A stretch of 64,000 bases of DNA from Acetatifactor sp. (lineage in GTDB: Bacteria; Bacillota; Clostridia; Lachnospirales; Lachnospiraceae), in contig JAEEVF010000001.1 in NCBI GenBank assembly GCA_016290775.1, positions 806,001 through 870,000 on the forward strand, written 5' to 3'. Every line of letters starts with the position of its first letter. Position 1 is the first letter of the stretch. The notes under the pieces are model-generated. The model was not told the origin of the DNA, made no database searches, and saw only the letters and a program-made list of their open reading frames with translations. The position numbers and the translations under genes were made by a program. This document shows, piece by piece, positions 9,061 to 15,942 of this stretch.

Positions 9061-9348
9061 CGTAAAATCACGTAGTGCGAACGGGCCGCAGAAGGGATAT
9101 GCGGACCAAGCCCCGAGTCAGCGGCTGACCAAGCCCCGAGTTCCGCGAGCATTCCGCCAGATCCCTTAGCATCCGTTACGTAAAATCACGTAGCGCGAGC
9201 GGGCCGCAGAAGGGATATGCGGACCAAGCCCCGAGTCAGCGGCTGACCAAGCCCCGAGTCAGCGGCTGACCAAGCCCCGAGTTCCGCGAGCATTCCGCCA
9301 GATCCCTTAGCATCCGTTACGTAAAATCACGTGGCGCGAGCGGGCCGC
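9061..9348. repeat. Nested tandem repeat between nadE and pncB
   Basis: A 118-base unit (9061-9178) is followed by a nearly identical second unit of 141 bases (9179-9319) and a 29-base partial third unit (9320-9348). The second unit differs from the first by two substitutions and one extra copy of an internal 23-base element. That element lies at 9118-9140, 9236-9258 and 9259-9281 and contains the palindrome GTCAGCGGCTGAC. Each unit also contains ACGTAAAATCACGT, able to fold on itself. The partial third copy ends exactly at the pncB stop codon. The block is markedly GC-rich compared with its flanks. No ORF with coding character is seen. Confidence 0.85.
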
Positions 9349-10566
9349 CTACTTATCGTTCTCCATCCTCCACTTAATGGACCTCTGCAGATACTTCACG
9401 TACGCCTCGTTCTTGCACATTCCCTTACCAGGCGTATCGGAGATCTTCGCCACGTCCATTCCGTTGCAGGCCGTGGTCTTCATAACAATGTTCAAAGGCT
9501 CCACCTTCGTGTCATTTGCGATGTAAGTACCAATACCGAATGCCACCTTTGCTCTCCCGTTAAAGTGACGATAAATCTTATCCGCCTTTTCGAAATCCAG
9601 GCTGTCGCTAAATAGCAAGGTCTTCGTCTTCGGATCGATCTTCATGCTCTCATAATGCGCGATCATCTTCTCGCCCCATTCGATGGGATCGCCGGAGTCA
9701 TGACGAACGCCGCTGAACAAAGTGCAATAGGTCTTGTCAAAGTCGCGAAGGAAGCAATCCGTCGTGATCGCATCCGTCAGGGCGGTTCCGTTTAATACGC
9801 CGTACTCATCCACCCATGCGCGAAGTGCGTAATAGTTGGAATATGCAGGATTGTGTCTGTGATCGCCCTGGCCGGTGCACATGATCCACTCATGCGCCAT
9901 CGTTCCCACGGGAAGCAAATGATATTTCTTCGCCAAATACACGTTACTGGTTCCGACAAACTTGGATGCGCTGTGCATCGTGTCATTCAGGTGAGACAGC
10001 TTTTCCACTGCCATCTCCTGCGCCTCTGCGGAAAGTCTTCTGCGCATTCCGAACTCAGAAAAGCTTCCAATGTAATACTTATTGGATTTCAGCCACCCGA
10101 ACTTCTCCTCCAGCTTTTCCTTAAAGCTCTCCAGCAGCTCGTCATAATCATAGCGCATTCTGAAATATACTTCGTTGACGATCGCCAGCGTCGGGATCTC
10201 ATACATGGAAGTGTTCAGCCAAGTGCCCTCAGTCTCGATGGTAAGTCCTCTGTCGCCTTCGGTCGTGATCGTAAATTCCTCAAAGCGAGGCTGCCACAGG
10301 CGAAGATAATCCACGTAAGAACGCTTGAACCACTCGATGCTCTTTAAGTAAGTAAGCTCTTCCTCGGTAAAGCGCAGTTCGCAGTACGCCTTGATCTGCT
10401 CCTTGATCTCTTCCACCATCTCTTCCGTGAACTTCACGTCCTCATTACGGCACTTAAAGCTCCAGGTGGTCTCATAGGACGGGAACTGATGATAAATGGC
10501 CTGCCCCATGCTGAACTTGTAAAGATCGGTCTCCAGTAAAGAAGTGATGATCCTAGGTAATTTCAT
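9349..10566 (-). CDS. pncB: Nicotinate phosphoribosyltransferase
   Basis: PncB converts nicotinate, PRPP and ATP to nicotinate mononucleotide, the committed step of the Preiss-Handler salvage route. The 405-residue length and the N-terminal LLETDLYKFSMGQAIYHQ are typical of the bacterial PncB family. The region around VGTMAHEWIM contains the histidine that is phosphorylated in the family. FSDSLDFEKADKI and the phosphate-binding FGIGTYIAND near the C-terminus are also conserved. GGAGGATACGAAT precedes the ATG. It lies 18 bases after the nicotinamidase-like gene, so the two steps from nicotinamide to nicotinate mononucleotide are encoded together. Confidence 0.95.
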   Translation of the reverse strand: MKLPRIITSLLETDLYKFSMGQAIYHQFPSYETTWSFKCRNEDVKFTEEMVEEIKEQIKAYCELRFTEEELTYLKSIEWFKRSYVDYLRLWQPRFEEFTITTEGDRGLTIETEGTWLNTSMYEIPTLAIVNEVYFRMRYDYDELLESFKEKLEEKFGWLKSNKYYIGSFSEFGMRRRLSAEAQEMAVEKLSHLNDTMHSASKFVGTSNVYLAKKYHLLPVGTMAHEWIMCTGQGDHRHNPAYSNYYALRAWVDEYGVLNGTALTDAITTDCFLRDFDKTYCTLFSGVRHDSGDPIEWGEKMIAHYESMKIDPKTKTLLFSDSLDFEKADKIYRHFNGRAKVAFGIGTYIANDTKVEPLNIVMKTTACNGMDVAKISDTPGKGMCKNEAYVKYLQRSIKWRMENDK

Positions 10567-10584
10567 ATTCGTATCCTCCGTTTA

Positions 10585-11094
10585 TTATATGATCTCGATC
10601 TGGCAGGTCGCCATTGCATCGAGTGCGGTTTTATGAGTATCCGGCGTTACGCAGGCACAAAGCCCGGCGACCACCTTAACGGGAATCTCAGGCGCGAACG
10701 CCTTGATGAGCGTTGCATTGTTTAATACGCAGATGCCGGTGCATACGCCGATCAGCGTCACCTCGTCCGGCGCTTCGTTCGCAATGTCGGCGGCAAGCTC
10801 CTTGCTTCCAAACGTGGGCTTTTCATATACGGTCGCCTTATCGGCGAACGCCTTCAGCTCAGGGATGATCTCCCAGCCTTCCGTCCCCTTGATACAGTGC
10901 GGAACCGGAAGCTTTTTGCCTTCCTGCGACTCCATATAATTCTCACCATGCGTGTCCTTTGTAAAGATCACCGTTCCGTCAAAGCTTTCCACGAACTTCA
11001 CCATTTCCGGAACGATCGCCTGTGCCTCTTTGCTTCCAAGGCAGCCCGTCACAAAATCATTTTGCATGTCAACAACGATCAAAACCTTCTTCAT
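10585..11094 (-). CDS. pncA: Nicotinamidase-like cysteine hydrolase (isochorismatase family)
   Basis: A 169-residue isochorismatase-fold hydrolase. The expected catalytic triad is visible as Asp9 (VVDMQNDF), Lys92 (EKPTF) and Cys122 (GICVLNNA). Candidate metal ligands are Asp47, His49 and His66, which favours nicotinamidase over other members of the family. Nicotinamidase deamidates nicotinamide to nicotinate, the substrate of the adjacent PncB. The gene sits between an NrtR-type regulator and pncB with short gaps (15 and 18 bases) and an AAAGGAGG ribosome binding site. Function is supported by both motifs and context; the symbol pncA is assigned on that basis. Confidence 0.85.
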   Translation of the reverse strand: MKKVLIVVDMQNDFVTGCLGSKEAQAIVPEMVKFVESFDGTVIFTKDTHGENYMESQEGKKLPVPHCIKGTEGWEIIPELKAFADKATVYEKPTFGSKELAADIANEAPDEVTLIGVCTGICVLNNATLIKAFAPEIPVKVVAGLCACVTPDTHKTALDAMATCQIEII

Positions 11095-11109
11095 AAGCCC
11101 TTCCTCCTT

Positions 11110-11901
11110 TCAGATTTCTTCCTCCAAAAGATCCTGTGTCATGTCATAAAGCATGGCTGGCCTTTTGGCGCCTCCCTTTTTGTTCAGCGGCTTCACTTTT
11201 CCGGTCTCAACGTAATCCCGAAGAAACGCCTTACGGAAATTCGCGGTATCGAGCTTTTCATTCAGGATTGTCTCGTGAATTGCCTTCAGCTCTGAAATAG
11301 CGAATTCCTTCTTGTTGCGAAGGAGCCAGAACGCGTCGGGTTCATATTTGATGCGGCTCCGGAGCCTTTTGATCGCCATTCGGATGATCTGCTTGTGGTC
11401 AAATGCCAGATTCTCCTCGCGAACCTGCGTCGCTCCTGACTGGAACACAATCCCGTCAACGTCATATGTGATCTTGAAAACCTCTGCCTCCCAGGCGTCA
11501 TCTCCGGCCCTTACCTTAAGGCTTCCCTTAGGAATGAGCGCCGTATATGCAACCGAAACCACGTGCATTCTCGGATCTCTTCCGGGATCACTGAAGGTAT
11601 ATAGTTGCCTAAGCGATGCATCCTTCACGCCCGTCTCCTCGAAAAGCTCTCTCTTTGCGGCCTGGGTTACGGATTCCGCATCCACTTCCATAAAGCCTCC
11701 GGGCAAAGCCCATTTCCCTTTATATGGAAAACCGCCCCTTCGGATCAACAGGATGCAGAGCTGATCCTCTTCATTCACCGTTAACGTGACGACGTCGGCT
11801 GTCACGGAAGGCTTTTTATATCGGTCCGGATCATATTGCTCCAAGAACTCACGCTCTTCCTGCGAAATCTGTCCAGACCTTAGATATTCGCTGTCCCTCA
11901 T
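11110..11901 (-). CDS. nrtR: NrtR-type Nudix transcriptional regulator of NAD metabolism
   Basis: NrtR proteins combine a Nudix domain that binds ADP-ribose-like NAD derivatives with a C-terminal winged helix that represses NAD genes. In this 263-residue protein the Nudix domain spans about 30-155 and the winged-helix part about 165-240. The Nudix box is altered: between the glycine of LPGGF and the first conserved glutamate there are six residues instead of five, while RELFEETGV is intact. Catalysis may therefore be weak or absent. The longer frame from 11967 overlaps the promoter, so I start at MRDSEYL, behind AAAGGAGG. It is the first gene of nrtR-pncA-pncB. Regulation of this operon is inferred from context and a palindrome in its promoter. 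Confidence 0.85.
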   Translation of the reverse strand: MRDSEYLRSGQISQEEREFLEQYDPDRYKKPSVTADVVTLTVNEEDQLCILLIRRGGFPYKGKWALPGGFMEVDAESVTQAAKRELFEETGVKDASLRQLYTFSDPGRDPRMHVVSVAYTALIPKGSLKVRAGDDAWEAEVFKITYDVDGIVFQSGATQVREENLAFDHKQIIRMAIKRLRSRIKYEPDAFWLLRNKKEFAISELKAIHETILNEKLDTANFRKAFLRDYVETGKVKPLNKKGGAKRPAMLYDMTQDLLEEEI

Positions 11902-11926
11902 CCGCGCCCCTCCTTTTGTGGTATTT

Positions 11927-11967
11927 TGTACTATTTGTATAATAGTACATTGTACCATATTTGTCAA
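11927..11967 (-). promoter_or_regulatory. nrtR promoter with overlapping palindromic operator
   Basis: On the minus strand TTGACA (11962-11967) and TATTAT (11939-11944) are exactly 17 bases apart. A perfect 8-base inverted repeat, TGTACTAT and ATAGTACA with a 7-base spacer (11927-11949), covers the -10 box. Its position fits autorepression by NrtR; which protein binds it is inference. Confidence 0.75.
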
Positions 11968-11979
11968 GGAGTAATTTTG

Positions 11980-12110
11980 AATTATTCAGAACCCCATTCG
12001 CAAAATGTCAAAGTTCGACATTTTTGCTCATGTGGTTTCTCGCCATATGCGAAGACAATGGCTTTCATGCAAGCATGAGCAATTGTCTTCGCTCATGGCT
12101 CTGAATAATT
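11980..12110. repeat. Nested inverted repeats between nrtR promoter and tRNA-Glu
   Basis: An outer 11-base pair of arms (AATTATTCAGA at 11980-11990, TCTGAATAATT at 12100-12110) encloses an inner 11-base pair (GCGAAGACAAT at 12049-12059, ATTGTCTTCGC at 12082-12092). A smaller hairpin, AATGTC/GACATT, lies near 12004-12021. The whole stretch could fold into one branched structure. No coding potential is apparent. Confidence 0.6.
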
Positions 12111-12114
12111 GCAT

Positions 12115-12151
12115 ATAAAGAAAGGTCGAGGTCCTTTCGAACCTCGACCTT
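12115..12151 (-). terminator. Terminator after tRNA-Glu
   Basis: A perfect 11-base stem (AAGGTCGAGGT with ACCTCGACCTT, 8-base loop) is followed on the minus strand by TCTTTAT, starting 5 bases after the tRNA 3' end. Confidence 0.85.
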
Positions 12152-12156
12152 GAGCG

Positions 12157-12228
12157 CAGCTGATAGGGGAATCGAACCCCTGTTTCCGCCGTGAGAGGGC
12201 GGCGTCTTAACCGCTTGACCAATCAGCC
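12157..12228 (-). tRNA. tRNA-Glu (anticodon CUC)
   Basis: The minus strand folds into a full cloverleaf of 72 nt. The acceptor stem is GGCTGAT with ATCAGCT (first pair G-U). The anticodon stem CCGCC/GGCGG encloses the loop CTCTCAC, giving anticodon CUC. The T arm is AGGGG, TTCGATT, CCCCT. CCA is not encoded, so it must be added after transcription. The D arm GGTCAAGCGGTTAAGAC is characteristic of Firmicute glutamate tRNAs. It is flanked by its own promoter and terminator. Confidence 0.95.
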
Positions 12229-12268
12229 ACAACCGTTATTTTGTGTCCCGCATTTGCGGTACTTTTGT

Positions 12269-12297
12269 ATTCTACGTCATCTCTCCAAAAATTGCAA
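12269..12297 (-). promoter_or_regulatory. Promoter of tRNA-Glu
   Basis: On the minus strand TTGCAA (12292-12297) and TAGAAT (12269-12274) have 17-base spacing and lie about 40 bases before the tRNA 5' end. Confidence 0.6.
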
Positions 12298-12315
12298 GCA
12301 TTTTTTTGAAAATTG

Positions 12316-13203
12316 CTATAATTTCTCTCCAAAATAACTTTTGTACCCTTCTCCGTAGATTTCCGTAGCGTTCGTAACGATCATAAATGCCTGGGGATCT
12401 TCCTTCTTCACGATGTCCTCCGCCCTTGGAGACAAAGGCTTTCTGAGCACGCAAAAGATCACCTGCTTTTCCTTTCCGCTGTACGCTCCCGCTCCCTCCA
12501 GATAGGTCACGCCAACGTCAAGCTCCTCCAAAAGCCGCTTTGCGATCTCTTCAGGATGATCGCTGATGATATAGATCAGTTTTGCGCCGTCGCGGCCATA
12601 TAACACGAGATCCAGCACAAAGCTCGTCACGCCAACGCTGATGCCTGCGTAAAGCGCGCGTTCAATGTCGCCAAATACAATAGCGGAGGCCGTGACCACG
12701 ACGACGTCGATCGCCATCATAATGATCCCCGTTTTCAGGTAAGGGAATTTCTGACGAAGGTACTTTACGATAATGTCCGAGCCTCCGGTCGTAGAGCCGG
12801 CGCGGAAGGTCAGGCCAAGGCCGATCGCAGAAAGGCTTCCGCCCACCAGTGCCGCAAGGAGGGGCTCCTGCGTGATCGCAGGATACCTTCCAAAGAAGTT
12901 GATGCAAAGCGACGCAAGAGTTGTGGAATAAAACGTCGAGATCATAAACCGAAGGCCGAATTTCCAAAGGCCAAACAAGAAGATCGGGACGTTCATGATG
13001 AGGATCAAGGTACCGGTTGCAAGCGGCAAAAGGCGGTTTAATATGACTGCCGTACCTGCGACCCCGCCTGGCGCCAGACGGTTCGGATCCAGAAAAAGGC
13101 CAATGGCGATGCCATAGATTGCGGCAGCAACCGTCATCACGCCATAATCGAGAACTCTTCTCCAACCTTTATGTCTGCCCTGACCGCTTCCTTCCTTGCT
13201 CAC
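12316..13203 (-). CDS. YitT family membrane protein
   Basis: YitT-family proteins are multi-pass membrane proteins whose substrate is not established. This 295-residue copy has about five or six hydrophobic segments in the first 210 residues (duplicated DUF161-type unit). The soluble C-terminal DUF2179-type domain (about 215-290) contains YLEGAGAYSGKEKQVIFCV and a final AFMIVTNATEIYGEG. The sequence FRAGSTTGGSDIIVKYL is a family signature. The start codon is GTG, preceded by AAAAGGAG. It follows ilvA with only 12 bases between and is probably co-transcribed, although a link with threonine metabolism is unproven. Confidence 0.9.
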   Translation of the reverse strand: MSKEGSGQGRHKGWRRVLDYGVMTVAAAIYGIAIGLFLDPNRLAPGGVAGTAVILNRLLPLATGTLILIMNVPIFLFGLWKFGLRFMISTFYSTTLASLCINFFGRYPAITQEPLLAALVGGSLSAIGLGLTFRAGSTTGGSDIIVKYLRQKFPYLKTGIIMMAIDVVVVTASAIVFGDIERALYAGISVGVTSFVLDLVLYGRDGAKLIYIISDHPEEIAKRLLEELDVGVTYLEGAGAYSGKEKQVIFCVLRKPLSPRAEDIVKKEDPQAFMIVTNATEIYGEGYKSYFGEKL

Positions 13204-13215
13204 GAGATACTCCTT

Positions 13216-14445
13216 TTAGATGTTGGTACGCACGAGCTTCGGCTTGTAGCCTTCCTTCTCAAGCGTCTCCATAATGCGATTCTTATGCTCCGTGCCGAAG
13301 GCTTCCATTGTGATGCGAAGCTCCACGGCAGCGTTACGGTTGATCGAAACAAACTGATTGTGCTCCAGCTTGATGACGTTTCCGCTCTCCTTTGCGATGA
13401 TGCCGGAGACGCGATGCAGCTCACCAGGCTTATCCGGCAAAAGCACGGATACGGTGAAAATCCTGTCGCGGAAGATCAGACCCTGCTGAACCACGCTGCT
13501 CATCGTGATCACGTCCATGTTACCGCCGCTTAAGATCGATACGATCTTCTTATCCTTTACGTCAAGGTGCTTCAAGGCCGCTACGGAAAGAAGGCCTGAA
13601 TTCTCAACGATCATCTTGTGATTCTCCACCATGTCAAGGAACGCAACCACAAGCTCCTCATCCTCCACGGTGATGATGTCGTCAAGATTCTTTTGAATAT
13701 ACGGGAAAAGCTTGCTACCGGGCGTCTTTACCGCAGTACCGTCTGCAATCGTATTGACCACGGGAAGCGTCGTCACTTTTGCGTTCTTAAGGCTCTCCTG
13801 CATGCAATTTGCGCCCGCGGGCTCCACGCCGATCACCTTGATCTTCGGGTTCAGAAGCTTTGCCAGCGTGGACACGCCGGTTGCCAATCCACCGCCGCCG
13901 ATGGGCACGAGAATATAATCCACAAGAGGAAGCTCCTTTACGATCTCCATGGCGATGGTGCCCTGTCCGGTTGCCACCGTCAGGTCGTCAAAGGGATGAA
14001 TGAACGTGTAGCCGTGCTCCTCGGCGAGCTCATATGCCTTCGCACAGGCCTCGTCATAAACGTCGCCAAACAAAACCACTTCCGCGCCATAGCTCTTCGT
14101 TCGATTGACCTTCATGAGGGGCGTCGTCGTGGGCATCACGATCGTTGCCTTTGCGCCATAGCACTTCGCCGCATAAGCCACGCCCTGTGCGTGATTTCCT
14201 GCAGATGCGGTGATAAGTCCGCGGCTCCTCTCCTCGGGTGTGAGCGTGCTCATCTTGTAGTATGCGCCGCGCACCTTGTAAGCGCCCGTAAACTGCATGT
14301 TCTCGGGCTTTAAGTACACCTTGTTGCCCGTCTGTGCGCTGAAATAATCACTGTATACCAGCTTCGTCTCGAGGGTCACCTTGCCTACGACCTCGCTGGC
14401 CTCCTCAAATTTTTCAAGTGTCAACATTTGTTCCTTCTCGTCCAT
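13216..14445 (-). CDS. ilvA: Threonine ammonia-lyase (threonine dehydratase)
   Basis: A PLP enzyme that deaminates threonine to 2-oxobutyrate, the first step toward isoleucine. The 409-residue protein has the PLP-binding lysine in TGAYKVRGA, ASAGNHAQGVA, the glycine loop VPIGGGGLATG and SILSGGN. A single C-terminal ACT domain (about 330-405, DKPGELHRVSGIIAKESGNV) marks the shorter one-ACT form, which may be biosynthetic or catabolic (tdcB-like). CodY in this window commonly controls such genes in Firmicutes, but no CodY site was established here. GAGGGAGAGGAA precedes the ATG, and yitT follows at once. Confidence 0.92.
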   Translation of the reverse strand: MDEKEQMLTLEKFEEASEVVGKVTLETKLVYSDYFSAQTGNKVYLKPENMQFTGAYKVRGAYYKMSTLTPEERSRGLITASAGNHAQGVAYAAKCYGAKATIVMPTTTPLMKVNRTKSYGAEVVLFGDVYDEACAKAYELAEEHGYTFIHPFDDLTVATGQGTIAMEIVKELPLVDYILVPIGGGGLATGVSTLAKLLNPKIKVIGVEPAGANCMQESLKNAKVTTLPVVNTIADGTAVKTPGSKLFPYIQKNLDDIITVEDEELVVAFLDMVENHKMIVENSGLLSVAALKHLDVKDKKIVSILSGGNMDVITMSSVVQQGLIFRDRIFTVSVLLPDKPGELHRVSGIIAKESGNVIKLEHNQFVSINRNAAVELRITMEAFGTEHKNRIMETLEKEGYKPKLVRTNI

Positions 14446-14505
14446 TTCCTCTCCCTCACCTTATGCCTATATGTTTTGTCGCGTTTTGCGATATATTTCC
14501 GCAAT

Positions 14506-15801
14506 CTATTCTTCCGCCGCGTTTTGATCGTTCAGGTCCACTTCAAACAATGCCCTTACGAATTCGTCAGGATTGAATTTCTGCAGGTCCTGCGTCGTCT
14601 CACCGACGCCGATATATTTCACGGGAATGCCAAGCTCCGACTGGATCGCTACGGCAATGCCGCCCTTTGCGGTACCGTCCATCTTCGTAAGAACAATGCC
14701 CGTAAGATTCGTCACGTCGCCAAATTCCCTGGCCTGGGCAAGCGCATTCTGACCCGTCGTTCCGTCGAGCACGATCAGGTTCTCCCTGTGTGCGTCGGGA
14801 TATTCCTTGTCGATGATGCGGTTCATCTTGCGAAGCTCTTCCATCAGGTTCTTCTTGTTATGAAGGCGTCCTGCAGTATCGATGAGTAATACGTCCACGT
14901 TCCTCGCCTTTGCGGCATTGACCGCGTCAAACACGACGCTTGCGGGGTCTGCGCCCTCCTTGCCTCCGATCATGGGAACGCCGGCTCTCCTCGCCCATTC
15001 AGCGAGCTGATCGCCTGCCGCCGCGCGGAACGTATCCGCCGCAGCGATGAGCACCTTCTTGCCGTCATCCTTCAGCTTCCAGGCAAGCTTGCCGACCGTC
15101 GTCGTCTTACCTACGCCATTTACGCCGATCACCATGATGATCGACTGCTTCGTTTCGAAATCATATGCCGTCTCACCGACTTCCATCTGCTCGCGGATGC
15201 TCTGGATCAGGAATTCCTTACATTCCTTCGTCTCCTTTAAGTGACGCTCCTTCACCTGCTGCTTTAGGCGCTCGATGATCGAAGTCGTGGCATTCACGCC
15301 AATGTCTCCCATGATCAGGATCTCTTCAAGCTCCTCGTAAAAGTCATCATCGATGGAACTGCCCGTGAATAGACGGTCCATGCCCTTCACGATGTTGTCA
15401 CGGGTCTTCGCCAGGCCTTCCTTCAAACGCTGGAAAAAGCTCTTCTTCTCCTGCGTCATCTCAGGAGCTTCGATCAACTCAGGCATATTCTCGGGCTCCG
15501 GCGCAACCTCATCCGCCAAAGCCTCCTCCCGATCCCACTCATCCGCCGCATCTTCCACAACGCCCTCAGTCGCAGCTTCTACATCACTTATTCCGGCATC
15601 GACTTTATCGTCTACCTCTTGTACAACGCTTATTTCGGCCTCAACTGCCTCAGCAACTTCTGCTTCGACGCTCTCCACCTCAGCCCCGTCGGCCACTTCT
15701 ATGCCTTCGCTTTCCTCCGAGACTTCTTCTGTTGTTTCTGTTGTTTCTGCAGCTTCTACTTCCTCTTCATCTACTGACTTTTTCTTCCAAAACTTCCACA
15801 T
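14506..15801 (-). CDS. ftsY: Signal recognition particle receptor FtsY
   Basis: FtsY is the membrane-associated GTPase that receives SRP-ribosome complexes at the SecYEG translocon. The open frame extends further, but MWKFWKKKSVDEEE, after AGGAG with 7-base spacing, is the better start (431 residues). An unusually long acidic A region (about 9-115, rich in Glu, Val, Ala and Thr) is followed by the N domain and the G domain. G-domain motifs are GVNGVGKTT (226-234), DTFRAAAGDQL, DTAGRLHNK and TKMDGTAKGG. It lies about 140 bases after smc; the smc-ftsY order is common in Firmicutes. Confidence 0.95.
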   Translation of the reverse strand: MWKFWKKKSVDEEEVEAAETTETTEEVSEESEGIEVADGAEVESVEAEVAEAVEAEISVVQEVDDKVDAGISDVEAATEGVVEDAADEWDREEALADEVAPEPENMPELIEAPEMTQEKKSFFQRLKEGLAKTRDNIVKGMDRLFTGSSIDDDFYEELEEILIMGDIGVNATTSIIERLKQQVKERHLKETKECKEFLIQSIREQMEVGETAYDFETKQSIIMVIGVNGVGKTTTVGKLAWKLKDDGKKVLIAAADTFRAAAGDQLAEWARRAGVPMIGGKEGADPASVVFDAVNAAKARNVDVLLIDTAGRLHNKKNLMEELRKMNRIIDKEYPDAHRENLIVLDGTTGQNALAQAREFGDVTNLTGIVLTKMDGTAKGGIAVAIQSELGIPVKYIGVGETTQDLQKFNPDEFVRALFEVDLNDQNAAEE

Positions 15802-15942
15802 ACAACTACTCCTAATCTTATGCCTTAGAATTTCATGTTCCGTACATTTGTACCAATTGACTTGCTTATGCATTGCCCCCTTCTGCAAACCAAGTGACAT
15901 CGCAATGGTCCTCGAGAAACAATTTGCAGGACGCCCTTAGTC

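Noticed and set aside
9061..9348. CRISPR array
   Set aside because: The repeats are over 100 bases with nearly identical content and no unique spacers; no cas genes nearby.
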